Assembly (NCBI RefSeq): GCF_963422225.1 | Contig: NZ_OY728607.1 | Span: 248,001-312,000, forward strand | Direction of reading: 5' to 3' | From: Candidatus Trichorickettsia mobilis | GTDB lineage: Bacteria; Pseudomonadota; Alphaproteobacteria; Rickettsiales; Rickettsiaceae | Length of the DNA stretch: 64,000 nucleotides | Shown here: piece after piece, positions 36,918 to 47,150 of the stretch | How the letters are laid out: each line of letters begins with the position of its first letter | Numbering within the stretch: the stretch's first letter is position 1 | Position numbers and translations under genes: made by a program | Notes under the pieces: model-generated | The model's input: the letters and a program-made list of their open reading frames with translations, nothing else | Told to the model about the DNA's origin: nothing | The model's database searches: none

Positions 36918-39853
36918 TAATTCCTGAATTCAAAAAATTGACAGCCCTACAACAAGATAACCTAAAATCATTATCAGAAGAAACTTCATCTAAAACACAA
37001 CCATTTTTACAAGAAGCGTATGGCCTTGATAAAGCTAAAGCTGGTGCTCTTGCAGGTATTGTTCCAATTTTACTGGATTCACCAAAAGATTTAAAAACAG
37101 TATTTGATGGATTTCAAGCTGGTAATTACACCAAAATGACGACAGATTTACTGTCTATGGTTGATAAAAAGCCAGAAATTGCAGAATATTTTAAGGGCAA
37201 TCGCGATATATTTGTAGATGTTTTAAATAAAACCTTTGAAAATACGCCAGCACTTAAAGACCTAAATCTTAAAGGAGAGTTATACGATATAGTACCGGCT
37301 CTGCTAAAACATCCCAAGGAACTAACCGATATTATTAATATCCAAAATACCGGTAATTACGGTGAAGTCGGTAAAAAATTTATCGATCTGGTACAAAGCG
37401 ATCCGGAGATTAAAGGGTATTTTACCGAAAAAGGAGGATTGCTGGCGCAAATCTCAACCAAAGCGATGGGGATGGAAGCATATGGCATTAAAGATGATGA
37501 GGTTGGTAAGATTTTTGAAAGATTAATGGACAAGGAAAATGCACCAAAACTTCAAGGAGTCCTTGAATCCTATCAGAAAGGTGAGTGGACTAAAGTGATC
37601 ATCTCAACTTGTGATCTGATAGACAAAGACCCGCAGTTTAAGCAATATATGAAAGATAACAAAGAAAATTTTGCTAAAATAGTAACTGCAGTCATTGATA
37701 GATCACCAAATTTTAAAAGCTATACCAACGGTGCTGATGTGGGGCATGTGGCCAGTGGTATTCTAGAAAATCCTAAAGTAATCAAAGATTTAGTAGAAGG
37801 ATATGAAAAATATGCGAATAGTAAAGGCAAAATAGAAACGGTAGTTGCTGCCACCTCAATTGGTGTTGCGGGACTAAAAATTGCCGCGCAAAATGCTGGG
37901 GCAATATATGGTGCTGTAACTGGGTGGATATCAGGAGCAGATTCTGCGAAACAAAATCTGGTTAATGGTATTGTCCAGGAATTATCTGCTGTGGATCGCA
38001 GTAATGTTACAGAACCATTGAAACTTAATGATTTAGTAAAAAATAGTATTGCTAATAGTAATTTAAATCAAGAAAACCAAATTAAGGTAGATGCTTTAAT
38101 TAATAAAAACATCTTATTTGATGGTGTTAATATTAAAGATAGCAAATTAGAAAATTTAACCATTGAAGGAAATAGCTTTGTTAATTCTACTATAGAAAAA
38201 ACATCGTTTAAGAATACGGTATTTAGCAATGTCGGATTTAATGGTGCTAAACTAAAAGAGGTAGATTTTGCCGGAGCAACTATAGATGCTACTACTTTAA
38301 AAAATATGCTCGACTCTGTCAAGAAAGGTGGTATTGCTTTGGATGGAGTAAAGATAGTTGGCGATATATCTGGAGTTGATTTGTCTGGAGTATCGTTAAA
38401 AGGTGCTGATCTTAGTAAAGTTACTGCAATGAAAGATGTGAATCTTAAAGACACTAATTTAACTGATGGCAAATTTCCAGAAAATCAAAAATTATTAACC
38501 GATACCTATAACCTTGATAAGGCAGTGGTTACTGTTGGTGCAATTGCTCCGGAAACAATTAAAGAACAGCAAAATAAAGTAGTTGATAAAGCAGTAGAGC
38601 AAATTGCTAGCGTTGCTGATACAGTTGGCGAAAAAAAAATGAGTATCGAGCAAAAAACTAATCTTGGCCTCACCATAAAAGAACTTATCCAGGATGGTGG
38701 CGTTGTTGGTAAATATATACAAGATGGGTTAAGTGCAACTCCTAATGACGCAATCAATAAAAACTTTCCAATTAAGCCAGAACAAATAAGCCATGTTGCT
38801 GATTACAATGGTAAAACTAATAATATGATGACAATTCTTTTGGACAACAAAGATGGTGATCGCAAAACAATCAGTAATGCCGTAGCTGCTAATGTTATAG
38901 CTGATATCGTAACCACAAATTTATTTCAAGACGGCAAAGATAGAGGTAAAGACGGTTTGCTGATTAAAGAAGCAATGAAACAGGTGGTAACCAAATTTAC
39001 TCAGGAAAATCCTGGTGCTGATCTTAATAAATCTTTAGGAACTCCTGAGGGACAGAATTTAATTGGAGAAATTAGTAAAGAGCTACAATCTAAAACTAAA
39101 TACACCACTATTGGCAAAGTTACTGGAGGAATTTATCTACCACCGGAGGCTATTACTGAACCATTAGTAAATAAGTTAAAAGTACAAATGAATGATAGTT
39201 GTGGTACCACTAAATTCAATGAGCAAGAGCTAGCAAATATTAGAACCATGGCAGATAAAATCGGCACAAATTTATTTGGCACAGGAACAGAGGGTGCCAG
39301 AAAAAGTGATACCAAGCTTATTGAGCAGAATTTAAAAGATACATTTTATCAATTGAAAAAAGAGAATAAAGGAATAGATTTATCAGATACGATCAGCCAA
39401 CAAACAGGTGAACTGGTAGGAACAGTAGATAAAAGATTGATTTCGACTGCTAGAACAGGGCTTACCGAATTATACTATAAAAACTCAACCTACACCAGTG
39501 CTGGGATGATAGGCACTGGCGGTATATATCTTGACGAAGCTAAAATTGGTAAAGAAGATTTTAGTGGGAAAATAAAACAAATGGTAAAAGATTCAGTGCA
39601 ACCATCAATAGATAAAAAGGTAAAAATGTCTGAACTAGCAGAGCAGGCAATGATACAAAACCCGGAAATCAAAGGATTAATTAAACCTCAAACTGGTGAT
39701 AAATCCCATCACCAGGAAATACCTATAAACCAAGATTTAAAGAAAAAAAATCCTTCTGTTACTGAAAGATAGTTTGAAGAGAGGATAGCTGTTAGTCACA
39801 CAAGGAGTAGTATTGAATTTTAAGGTAATGTTAAGTGTGAAGCGGTGGTTCGG

Positions 39854-40034
39854 AGCGTTCACGGATTAAAAAATCGTCTGAGCTGAGGAGTGAAACGACG
39901 AAGCAATCCAGTTGGAATCAGTGTTTTTTAGCTATTTTCTGGATTGCTTCGTCGTTTCACTTCTCAGCTCAGACGGTGGTTGTAGCTTTGTAAGCCGCTG
40001 ACTTGCGTTCAATCTTAAAAATCTATGAACGCTT
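39854..40034. repeat. Long palindromic repeat (GCGTTCACGG ends)
   Basis: AGCGTTCACGGATTAAAAA at the left pairs loosely with AAAAATCTATGAACGCT at the right. Inside is a strong stem, TGAGCTGAGGAGTGAAACGA against its complement, with the CAATCCAG/CTGGATTG module. The rest of 39773-40269 holds no recognised gene; a short rightward frame at 40117-40317 overlaps the end of the TMEM43 gene and is unlikely to be real. Confidence 0.7.
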
Positions 40035-40269
40035 ATGTAATATTAGGAGTTATATCAAGATTGAAGATTGCTTTACGATTTTTTCGTGAATTATAGACAC
40101 CGTCCAAAAACTCATTATGCTACCTGAAAGCTTTATTCATACGGTCTTCGCAATATTAACGAGCTTTTTTATCTCCGGCTTTAACAAGATTGTTTCATTC
40201 CTATTGCCGGGTACAAAAGGTGCTATAACGTTGCAATTCCTATCACTCAAGGAACAACCTTGTCGGGGT

Positions 40270-41454
40270 TTATGTCCAAGTTATATAGAAGATGTAGATA
40301 AACGCACTGTACAATAGTATTTTCATTAAACCACGAATAAGTTCTGTAAAAGCTACTCCTATCTTATTTTGTTTAATAATATGTTGTCCAACGAATGTAA
40401 AGCAGCCACTTAATATTAGTAAAATTGTAGCAAATTGTGGTTTATATGGTAACCATAATAATGCTATTATGACAAAACCAATGACTAATGCGACAATCAT
40501 ACTTACGAAGACCACTACTCCTGCATCAGTAATTTTTTTAAGTGGTGGATGTAGTATTGTACCACTTCCTATCCACAACATAATTATTGCTAATACACGC
40601 CAAAGCCACACAGTTGAAGAGTACATATGCATATTTTCTACAGTACGAAACATCATTTCTGCACTTTTATTTTGTGGTAGTAGCAGCGCAATATCACCAT
40701 TTTTAGTAGAAAATGGTTCTATAATATTATTATTTTGCTTTCCAATCACACTGACTGGTATTGATGATCTAATTATACCATATTTGATACGCAAATCACC
40801 AATTTGTGGATTAAGAATGTTGCCTGAAAAATACTCTGTACCATTAATTTTCAGTGATTGCCTTAGCTGATTATCGATTAGGTTATATGTTTGTTGAGAA
40901 ACAGGATACTCACTAAATTCATCCATCTGATTAATAAAGTTATTAGCTAGCTGAAACACACCAATATTGACTTTTGAAGCAGAGAAGGTATGGCTTTGGT
41001 ATAGCATATTTGTTGGATTTTTATAATTAAGTTTATCATAGCTATTAAACTTATCAGAATCGATAAAGGCCTCTGACCATATTTGTTTATATGAATATAT
41101 GTTAGATTTTTCTTTAGTTTCCTGCCATTGATACATTTCTACTATACGTTTTAATCTGAGCGCTTGTTCGTTAATGCCAAATAATTCGTCTTTAAGTAAT
41201 TCGTTACTAATTGCTGTGCCAGAAATATGTACTAGCGCTCCATTATTGTTTGAATCTATTGTACTTGCAGATATAGAAATAATTGACTTACGCCCTATAT
41301 CAAAGCTTTGCACTAATTCTATAGCCTCTTGTTCAAATAAATACAGTGCTAAAAAAGAAGCTATGAATAAAGTAATACCTATAACAATTCTAACCAAAGT
41401 TTTTAAAATCTCTTTTATTCCAAGTTTATGGTAGTTTTTCGAATCATTAGACAT
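40270..41454 (-). CDS. TMEM43-family membrane protein
   Basis: The 394-residue protein has one N-terminal membrane helix (about 17-42), a large central soluble domain and three or four C-terminal helices (from about 285). The central domain carries the family pattern GALVHISGTAISNELLKD, LRLKRIVEMYQW and a long W/F-rich stretch. This is the order found in bacterial relatives of the eukaryotic inner nuclear envelope/ER protein TMEM43 (LUMA). The function in bacteria is unknown; a role in membrane organisation is proposed for eukaryotes only. The gene is alone between two repeat blocks. Confidence 0.8.
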   Translation of the reverse strand: MSNDSKNYHKLGIKEILKTLVRIVIGITLFIASFLALYLFEQEAIELVQSFDIGRKSIISISASTIDSNNNGALVHISGTAISNELLKDELFGINEQALRLKRIVEMYQWQETKEKSNIYSYKQIWSEAFIDSDKFNSYDKLNYKNPTNMLYQSHTFSASKVNIGVFQLANNFINQMDEFSEYPVSQQTYNLIDNQLRQSLKINGTEYFSGNILNPQIGDLRIKYGIIRSSIPVSVIGKQNNNIIEPFSTKNGDIALLLPQNKSAEMMFRTVENMHMYSSTVWLWRVLAIIMLWIGSGTILHPPLKKITDAGVVVFVSMIVALVIGFVIIALLWLPYKPQFATILLILSGCFTFVGQHIIKQNKIGVAFTELIRGLMKILLYSAFIYIFYITWT

Positions 41455-41586
41455 AAGTTCTGCATTATTAGATTACAATTTATGTTATGCAAAGATAGTT
41501 AAAATTTGCAAAGGTATGGTATAAATTTTGAGTTAAATATATAGAGCTTATGGTAAAAAAGCTAAAAAAATTAGGAAGGCATTAAG

Positions 41587-41791
41587 CCATAACGTAAGTT
41601 ACCAATTAAAATATTTTTTAAACACCACAGAGACCAGTTCAAGCCGTCATTGCGAGGGAGCACAGCGAACGTGGCAATCCAGAAAATAATGATATTCAAG
41701 TAAAACTGGATTGCCACGTTCGCTGCGCTCTCTCGCAATGACGTAGAAATGGGAATTTTTAGCAGTTTTAATTGGCAACTCGCGTAAGCCA
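41587..41791. repeat. Composite palindrome: AACGTAAGTTACCAATT ends with a CGTCATTGCGAGG core
   Basis: The outer arms (ACCAATTAAAAT and GTTTTAATTGG) match the repeat at 22500. The core CGTCATTGCGAGGGAGC...GCTCTCTCGCAATGACG is a nearly perfect 40-bp stem. This looks like one repeat inserted in another. The remaining parts of 41455-41931 are AT-rich and non-coding. Confidence 0.8.
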
Positions 41792-41931
41792 TACAACTCG
41801 TTACGAGTTTCGCTACCCGAGTTTATTAAGTAAGGAAATTTTAATAATAATTAGTCTTAATAAGTATTTATTAGAATTTGGTATTATACTATTGAAATAA
41901 AAAAATTTATATAATATAATATAATAAATAA

Positions 41932-44367
41932 ATGAAGAGAGTTATTATGAAGGCAAATAGTGATAATCCTGCAGATGTAAAGGTATTGCTCAAGAGATTA
42001 ATCGATATGAATATAAATAGCGATCATCCCTTATATGCGTCAATGTTAAATATATTAACCGATATGAATACAAATGGCTATAACCACTCAAATAAATCTG
42101 CATTAGTCAAGGCATTATACGGTATAGAGACGAATAGAGATAATTCATCAAATATGTTGGCATTAAGCGGGGCATTAGTCAAGGCATTAAGTGCTCCACA
42201 AGGTATAGGTATTGATTATACCTTAAGTAAAAAGATGCCAGTATCGCAAGGTGAGTATAAATTCAAATTGGAAGAGTTCTATATAGAGAACTATACAGGT
42301 ATAAAGAATAAAAATATCTACATAGATATGGTAATGAACGCACAAATACTACATAATGAAAATAGTTCTCGTCCTCACAACTTTAGCCCTATCATTAATA
42401 GGCTTAACTCTGAAGTTAAAATTATTAAAGCATTATTACGTTTTGTACCACTACGGGATTTAGATGTTACAGAACTAATAAATATATTTTTATTAAATTA
42501 TTTCAATGATGCTAAAGAATTTTTTCTTTCTACTACATTATCTCCCTACATTATACGTCCAACTATAAAGCACCTGGCAGACACTTGTTTGTATAATTCA
42601 GATTACTTAGATTTAATATGTCAAATGTTAATTTCTGGTAATTATAAAGAACCAGAGTTATGGAAAATAGAAGGCTTAATCTTTCGTCCTGAAATTCTTA
42701 GTAAACTTCTCAAGGAGATGGCTAAAAATGATACTCTATTATCTACAGATATAATAGATACTATTACAAGTAATATTAAAGATAACCAATTGATCAAATA
42801 CAAAAGTAAACTGGCTTTTAATATTATTAAAACATTAGTAGAAACCAAAGGAGCAAGTGGTCTTCCTATCTTTAATATAAATTCAGAAGGTTTTAGAACA
42901 ATGCTTGCTGCTAGCGAAGATATAATTAATCAAAAGTTGCTAACATATTTATATGAGCATGGATTAAATCCTCTTGAAAATCATACAAAAGTCCCAGTAA
43001 TAGTCACTGATAATCAATCTGCACATAAAGATGAGATTAGCAACAAAGCTCGAGAGCAACTAGTTAATCTCAGAAAGCAATTTCTTACAAGGGAAGGTAT
43101 AGATCAGGAAGCTTTTTATCAAATTACAAATTGGGCTCATGAAAATCTTGAAAATCTTGAAAGTCTAGCAAATATGCCTACTGCACTAGCTTTTACATAT
43201 CAACTTATTATGATTCGGACTTTAAGTGAGATTAGGTCATATATTATTGATCTAATAGCAGATAAAGCTGATCTTCGTATACAAACTATTACTTTTTTCG
43301 GTGATACAGTAGCAGTAGGAGTAAGAACTGGAGAAGGTCTTAACACAGTAACTAAACTCTTAGACACTGAGAAAGCTTTGGAATTAGCGCTGCAAGCATT
43401 TAATTACTTAAGTGCTGTGTCAACAGAACATTTGCCTTTTAGCGAAGTATTTTACTTGATGTGGAAGCAAGCTTGTAAACAAGAGATAGACAACCACAAA
43501 TCACCATATTATTACCGTAGTGATATACTTAAAGTACTAGCGCAGATAGGATGTGAATATTATAAAAACGAATCAGGTATAGAATCAGTATGGAACCCGA
43601 GTTGTAATGGAGGAAGTTTTAATATATTACTACTTGATTTCTCAAAGCAACTAGAATTAAGTTCAGAAGAATATTATAAGGAACTCGCTAAAAAAGAAGA
43701 AGAACGAGCCATAAAAGAAGGCTTTACTCAATATGTTGTAGAAGAGTTTTTACCTAATTTAGATCAAGAGTTTTTAAAAGTGCTTTTTGAAGGCCTAAAA
43801 CAGCCGTCAATCGATAATTGGCGATATAAGCAAGCGCTAACAGAGATATTACATCAAGCTCTTCATAATTTTCCACAAGCTGAGAATGCTGAGATATTAG
43901 CTACAAAAAAACTTACTATGATAGAAAAATTGTTGTTTGACTTGCCTAAAATTTATGTACCTTCAACTGAAGAATTAAAGAAAATTACAATTTGTAATTA
44001 TTTTAAAAATGTATTTAAGCAAGAAGTGCATGATGAAAGTACTATTGAGAGCATAAAAGAACAGTTAAATCTTTTAATAGACCTCATTCGAAACTCTACT
44101 TCTGCGGATGATTTGTACGTCGATCCGGTACTCGAATCCGAAACAAACCAAAAGTACGCTGCGGGTCGAGGTGCAGTGTCTCCTTCAAATCCTCTCTCAG
44201 AAGCGAGTTTCGCAAGAGGTCTAATAAGTAAATTCAATAATGACTATGTTAATCCTGGTAAACTTACGAGAGAAGTAGCAAAATATCTAACCGAGCAAGG
44301 AGTGAATCTTAGTGATTTTAAAAAGCTAGATATTTATGTCGCTAGCCAAGTTAAAGAGGTTGTATAG
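41932..44367 (+). pseudogene. Large unknown helical protein with palindromic insert, 3' end cut by IS630
   Basis: The 811-codon open frame is not recognised. It is mostly helical, with solenoid-like leucine-rich helices (ALLRFVPLRDLDVTELINIF, LYNSDYLDLICQMLIS) and no signal peptide. ATG 41947 (MKANSDN), preceded by GAAGAGAG, is a better start than 41932. Residues of about 717-764 come from a 142-bp palindromic element plus TA (48 codons, in frame). The stop TAG at 44365-44367 is created at the edge of an IS630-type element. Beyond it, 45270-45395 is open for 41 codons in another frame and probably holds the original end. Such large helical proteins in this group are often secreted effectors, but there is no direct evidence. 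Confidence 0.65.
44080..44221 (+). repeat. In-gene palindromic MITE-like element, forward orientation
   Basis: TA lies on both sides (44078-44079 and 44222-44223). The ends are GACCTCATTCGAAACT and GAGTTTCGCAAGAGGTC. With TA it adds 144 bp, or 48 codons including SADDLYVDPVLES, without a stop. It is about 85-90% identical by eye to the intergenic copy at 34951. Confidence 0.9.
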
Positions 44368-45265
44368 CTAAACCTCTATAAAACGGTTATAATCAAAGGG
44401 TATAATTAAAATAATTGTTATGACATATTCGATAGATTTTAGAAAGAAAGTACTGGCTATCAAAGAAAAAGAGAAGATGAGTTTTGAATCAATATCAAAA
44501 CGTTTTGGAGTAGGAAAAAACACGGTATTTGTATGGACTAAAAAAATATCTCCTCTAAAGAATAGGAATAGAGCTTCGAAAAAAATACCGATTGATAAAT
44601 TGAGAGAAGACGTGGTGCAATATAGTGACGCGTATCAATATGAAAGAGCTGAGCGGTTAGGAGTGAGTAAATCTGGAATACAAAAAGCATTAAAGAAGTT
44701 GAACATTACGTATAAAAAAAGCTTTAAAACATCCGAAGGCAAAAGAAGAAGAGAGGTTAGAATTTCAGAATAAGATAAAAAAGTACGAGGCAGAGGAAAA
44801 AGTTATTGTCTTTACCGATGAGAGCGGGTTTGTCCATAGCGCGCCTAGAACTCACGGATATTCGGCAAAAGGCAAGAGGTGTTATGGTGTTCATGATTGG
44901 CATCCGTCAAAAAGAACTAATGTTATAGGGGCATTAGTAGGTAAATCGCTGCTAACCGTGTCAATTTTTGACGGCAATGTTAATACAGTTATTTTTAACA
45001 GCTGGGTAGAACAAGATTTAATACCGAAATTACCTAATAATTCCGTGGTTGTGACAGACAATGCAAGTTTCCATAAAAGTCCGTATTTAAAAACTATGAT
45101 AGAAAAAGCTGGTCATATATTGGAGTACTTACCGCCTTATTCTCCTGATTTGAATCCTATTGAACCAAAATGGGCTCAAGCTAAATCTAGAAGAAGGAAA
45201 TATCGCTGTGACGTAGACACTCTGTTTGAAAAGTACATGTTATAACCGTTTTATAGGGGTTTAGC
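44367..45265 (+). mobile_element. 899-bp IS630-type element of a second kind (ISRpe1-like)
   Basis: The 26-bp inverted ends are GCTAAACCTCTATAAAACGG... and its complement, with one mismatch. The TA duplication is at 44365-44366 and 45266-45267. It is unrelated in sequence to the 1134-bp element. It has interrupted the end of the large gene at 41932. Confidence 0.9.
44420..45245 (+). CDS. IS630-family transposase, two frames meeting at A7
   Basis: The first frame (44420-44773) is a helix-turn-helix half, SIDFRKKVLAIKEKEKMS, RFGVGKNTVFVWTKK. The catalytic half is in the +1 frame from about 44720: VFTDESGFVHSAPRTHGYS (first Asp), VVVTDNASFHKS (second Asp), and PPYSPDLNPIEPKWAQAK (Glu). A run of seven A (44714-44720) lies exactly where the two frames would join; loss of one A in the transcript would fuse them. 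It may be programmed slippage, as in related rickettsial elements, or a disabling insertion. Confidence 0.85.
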
Positions 45266-45269
45266 TATA

Positions 45270-45395
45270 GCAGAACATAATCTTTCAGATGTGTTATCTT
45301 GCGTATCTCATTTAAGAGATGATGAGGGATTCGTTAAACTTCTTGCTGAACTTTCTGAAAATAATGAGTATGTAGCTGACTCTGATTTATATTAG
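45270..45395 (+). pseudogene. Orphan 3' coding fragment beyond the IS
   Basis: This stretch encodes AEHNLSDVLSCVSHLRDDEG, then FVKLLAELSENNEYVADSDLY, then a stop, with codon use like the upstream gene. It is not in phase with the gene after simple removal of the IS; a further one-base change is needed. It probably is the original C-terminus of the 41932 protein. Confidence 0.45.
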
Positions 45396-45504
45396 TGTCA
45401 AGAAGATTGATTTTATTTTGAGTGATGACGATGCTGTGTGCATAAAATTATGATCTTGATATATTTGCACTAAGGTTAAAAGTTGGACTGCTGACATTAG
45501 TTGT

Positions 45505-45532
45505 TTGTTTGACAGTAAGTTGCTTTTATACT
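45505..45532 (+). promoter_or_regulatory. Candidate promoter for the binding-protein gene
   Basis: TTGTTT (45505-45510), a 16-bp spacer and TATACT (45527-45532) precede the lipoprotein gene by about 40 bp. Confidence 0.45.
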
Positions 45533-45572
45533 AAAACATATAGTTAATTCTATAAAAGTTATTGAAAATGTT

Positions 45573-46313
45573 ATGAAATTATTTAAATTATCTATCATTA
45601 CTCTACTAGCGCTTATATTATTTGGTTGTGGCGGCTCTAAAGATGAAAATACCTTAATAGTAGGAACTTCAGCTGATAATCCTCCTTATGAGTATATTAA
45701 GAGTAGTCAAATAGTAGGTCTTGATATTGAGGTAATTGAAGAAATTGCAAAACATTTAGGTAAAAAAGTTAAGATTGAAAATCTAGATTTTAATGGTTTG
45801 CTAGCGGCATTATCAAGTGATAGAGTTGATTTAGTGATTGCTGGTTTGTCAGTGACTCCAGAACGTCAGGCAATGGTAGATTTTTCAGAACCCTATACTT
45901 CAGGTAGTATAGCTGTGCTATATAGAGCAAATGATAATTTTAAAGATGTTACTAATCTAGGCAACAAAATTGTCGGCGCACAATTGGGTACGATCTGGTC
46001 ACAATTTGCTCAGTCTGTATCTATAAAACATAACGCTAAAGTTATAACTTTAGCTACTAATATAGCCTTGGTGGAAGAATTAAAGTCAAAAGCAGTTGAT
46101 GCTGTAATTCTAGAGCAACAACAAGCAATAAATTTTATGGAAAATAATCCTGAGTTGGCGAGTTTTGTCATTAAAAGTTTAATTTCTGATTTTGCCATAG
46201 CTTTACCAAAACATTCACCATTAAAAGTTAATATCGATGGTGCTATAAAAGCGCTTAAAGCAGATGGTACTATCGATAAAATTATGGTTAAGTGGTTAAA
46301 AGGTGAACTCTAA
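45573..46313 (+). CDS. Amino-acid ABC transporter substrate-binding lipoprotein
   Basis: The 246-residue protein has a lipoprotein signal with lipobox LFGC (Cys19-20 region, LILFGCGG). The mature domain is a type 2 periplasmic binding fold of family 3: NPPYEYIKSSQIVGLDIEVI, LDFNGLLAALSSDRVDLVIAG, TPERQAMVDFSEPYTSG. Such proteins bind arginine, glutamine or other polar amino acids for an ABC importer. The permease and ATPase are not in the window. The next gene overlaps its 3' end by 11 bp. Confidence 0.9.
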   Translation: MKLFKLSIITLLALILFGCGGSKDENTLIVGTSADNPPYEYIKSSQIVGLDIEVIEEIAKHLGKKVKIENLDFNGLLAALSSDRVDLVIAGLSVTPERQAMVDFSEPYTSGSIAVLYRANDNFKDVTNLGNKIVGAQLGTIWSQFAQSVSIKHNAKVITLATNIALVEELKSKAVDAVILEQQQAINFMENNPELASFVIKSLISDFAIALPKHSPLKVNIDGAIKALKADGTIDKIMVKWLKGEL

Positions 46314-46773
46314 ACAATTTAAAGCATCTATGGGATGTTTGCCTACTGGAATCACTATAGTTAGTACCAGCTATGATGGGCAATTATTGGGGTTTACCGC
46401 CAATTCATTTACTTCAGTTTCTTTATCTCCTCCACTTATTCTATTCTGTTTAAATAAAAACGCAGGAAGCATTGCTGCTTTTCAAAGTAGCAATGTTTTT
46501 GCTATTAGTATTTTAGCTGCAAATCAGGCAGAGCTTTCAAAACATTTTTCTACAAGTCAGCCAAATAAGTTTAGTAGCGTTAACCATCAAATAGGAAAAA
46601 TTACTAATTGTCCGTTAATTATTGACGCAGTTTGTTGGGTTGAATGCAAAAAATACCAGGAATATGAAGGTGGTGATCATCTAATTTTTGTCGGAGAGGT
46701 ATTGAACACTACTATTAATAATGATCAACAGCCACTAGTGTATTTCTCAAAAAATTATCGAGAACTCAAATAG
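46303..46773 (+). CDS. Flavin reductase-like FMN-binding protein
   Basis: The 156-residue protein matches the flavin reductase domain: MGCLPTGITIVSTSYDG, GFTANSFTSVSLSPPLILFC, FAISILAANQAELSKHFS, and DHLIFVGEVLN. Such enzymes use NAD(P)H to reduce FMN for a partner monooxygenase or other acceptor. No partner is evident nearby. It begins at GTG, overlapping the previous gene by 11 bp, so the two are translationally coupled. Substrate and partner are unknown. Confidence 0.85.
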   Translation: MNSKQFKASMGCLPTGITIVSTSYDGQLLGFTANSFTSVSLSPPLILFCLNKNAGSIAAFQSSNVFAISILAANQAELSKHFSTSQPNKFSSVNHQIGKITNCPLIIDAVCWVECKKYQEYEGGDHLIFVGEVLNTTINNDQQPLVYFSKNYRELK

Positions 46774-46873
46774 ATTATAGTAATTAGAGAGTAGATGTAA
46801 ACAAAACGTTAATTGAATTTTTGCTTATTTTTTATCTTCCTACTCTAAAATTGCTTTGGAACATAAAAAATAT

Positions 46874-47069
46874 GTGAGCGGTTTTTAAAAAAGTCGTCAT
46901 TGCGAGGTTTCAGCTGCCTCTGTCATTGCGAAGAGCTTAGCTCTGAGCAATCCAGAAAATCTAGCACCTTGACTGGATTGCTTCGGCTAAAAACCTCGCA
47001 ATGACGTTGGTCGCCAGCTTTGTAAGTAGTATATTGACGTTCAATTTTAAAAACCGTGAACGCTCTTAG
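46874..47069. repeat. Palindromic repeat with CGTCATTGCGAGG modules
   Basis: GAGCGGTTTTTAAAA at the left and TTTTAAAAACCGTGAACGCTC at the right enclose a core CGTCATTGCGAGG...CTCGCAATGACG with AGCAATCCAG/CTGGATTGCT. The rest of 46774-47150 has no gene. Confidence 0.75.
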
Positions 47070-47150
47070 ACATATGTTCATGATGGTGTTAGGTATTCGA
47101 CGATGACAGAGATACTTTTCACTAACGTAATTTACTAGGTTTAAATAATA

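Larger units (their letters stand above)
35229..39772 (+). pseudogene. Large repeat-rich protein with pentapeptide repeats, split by an IS5-type element
   Basis: The gene starts at ATG 35229 (AAGAGAG upstream) and is open to 36011. After removal of the 906-bp IS and one TA it continues in the same frame as IIPEFKKLTALQQ to 39772, giving about 1,210 residues. The middle part has three or more repeats of about 90 residues with the pattern GNYTKMxxDLLxxxDKxPEI-YFK. Then come pentapeptide-like repeats (FKNTVFSNVGFNGAKL, VDLSGVSLKGADLS) near residues 640-740 of the intact protein. Two later segments resemble each other (NLFQDGKDRGKDG and NLFGTGTEGARKS; GGIYLPPEA and GGIYLDEA). No signal peptide is seen. 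It may have been a secreted effector or structural protein. Downstream the frame is intact for 944 codons, so the insertion is recent. Confidence 0.8.

Noticed and set aside
40117..40317. Rightward 66-codon frame near the TMEM43 gene
   Set aside because: It overlaps the TMEM43 gene end-on and shows no family, ribosome binding site or clear composition.
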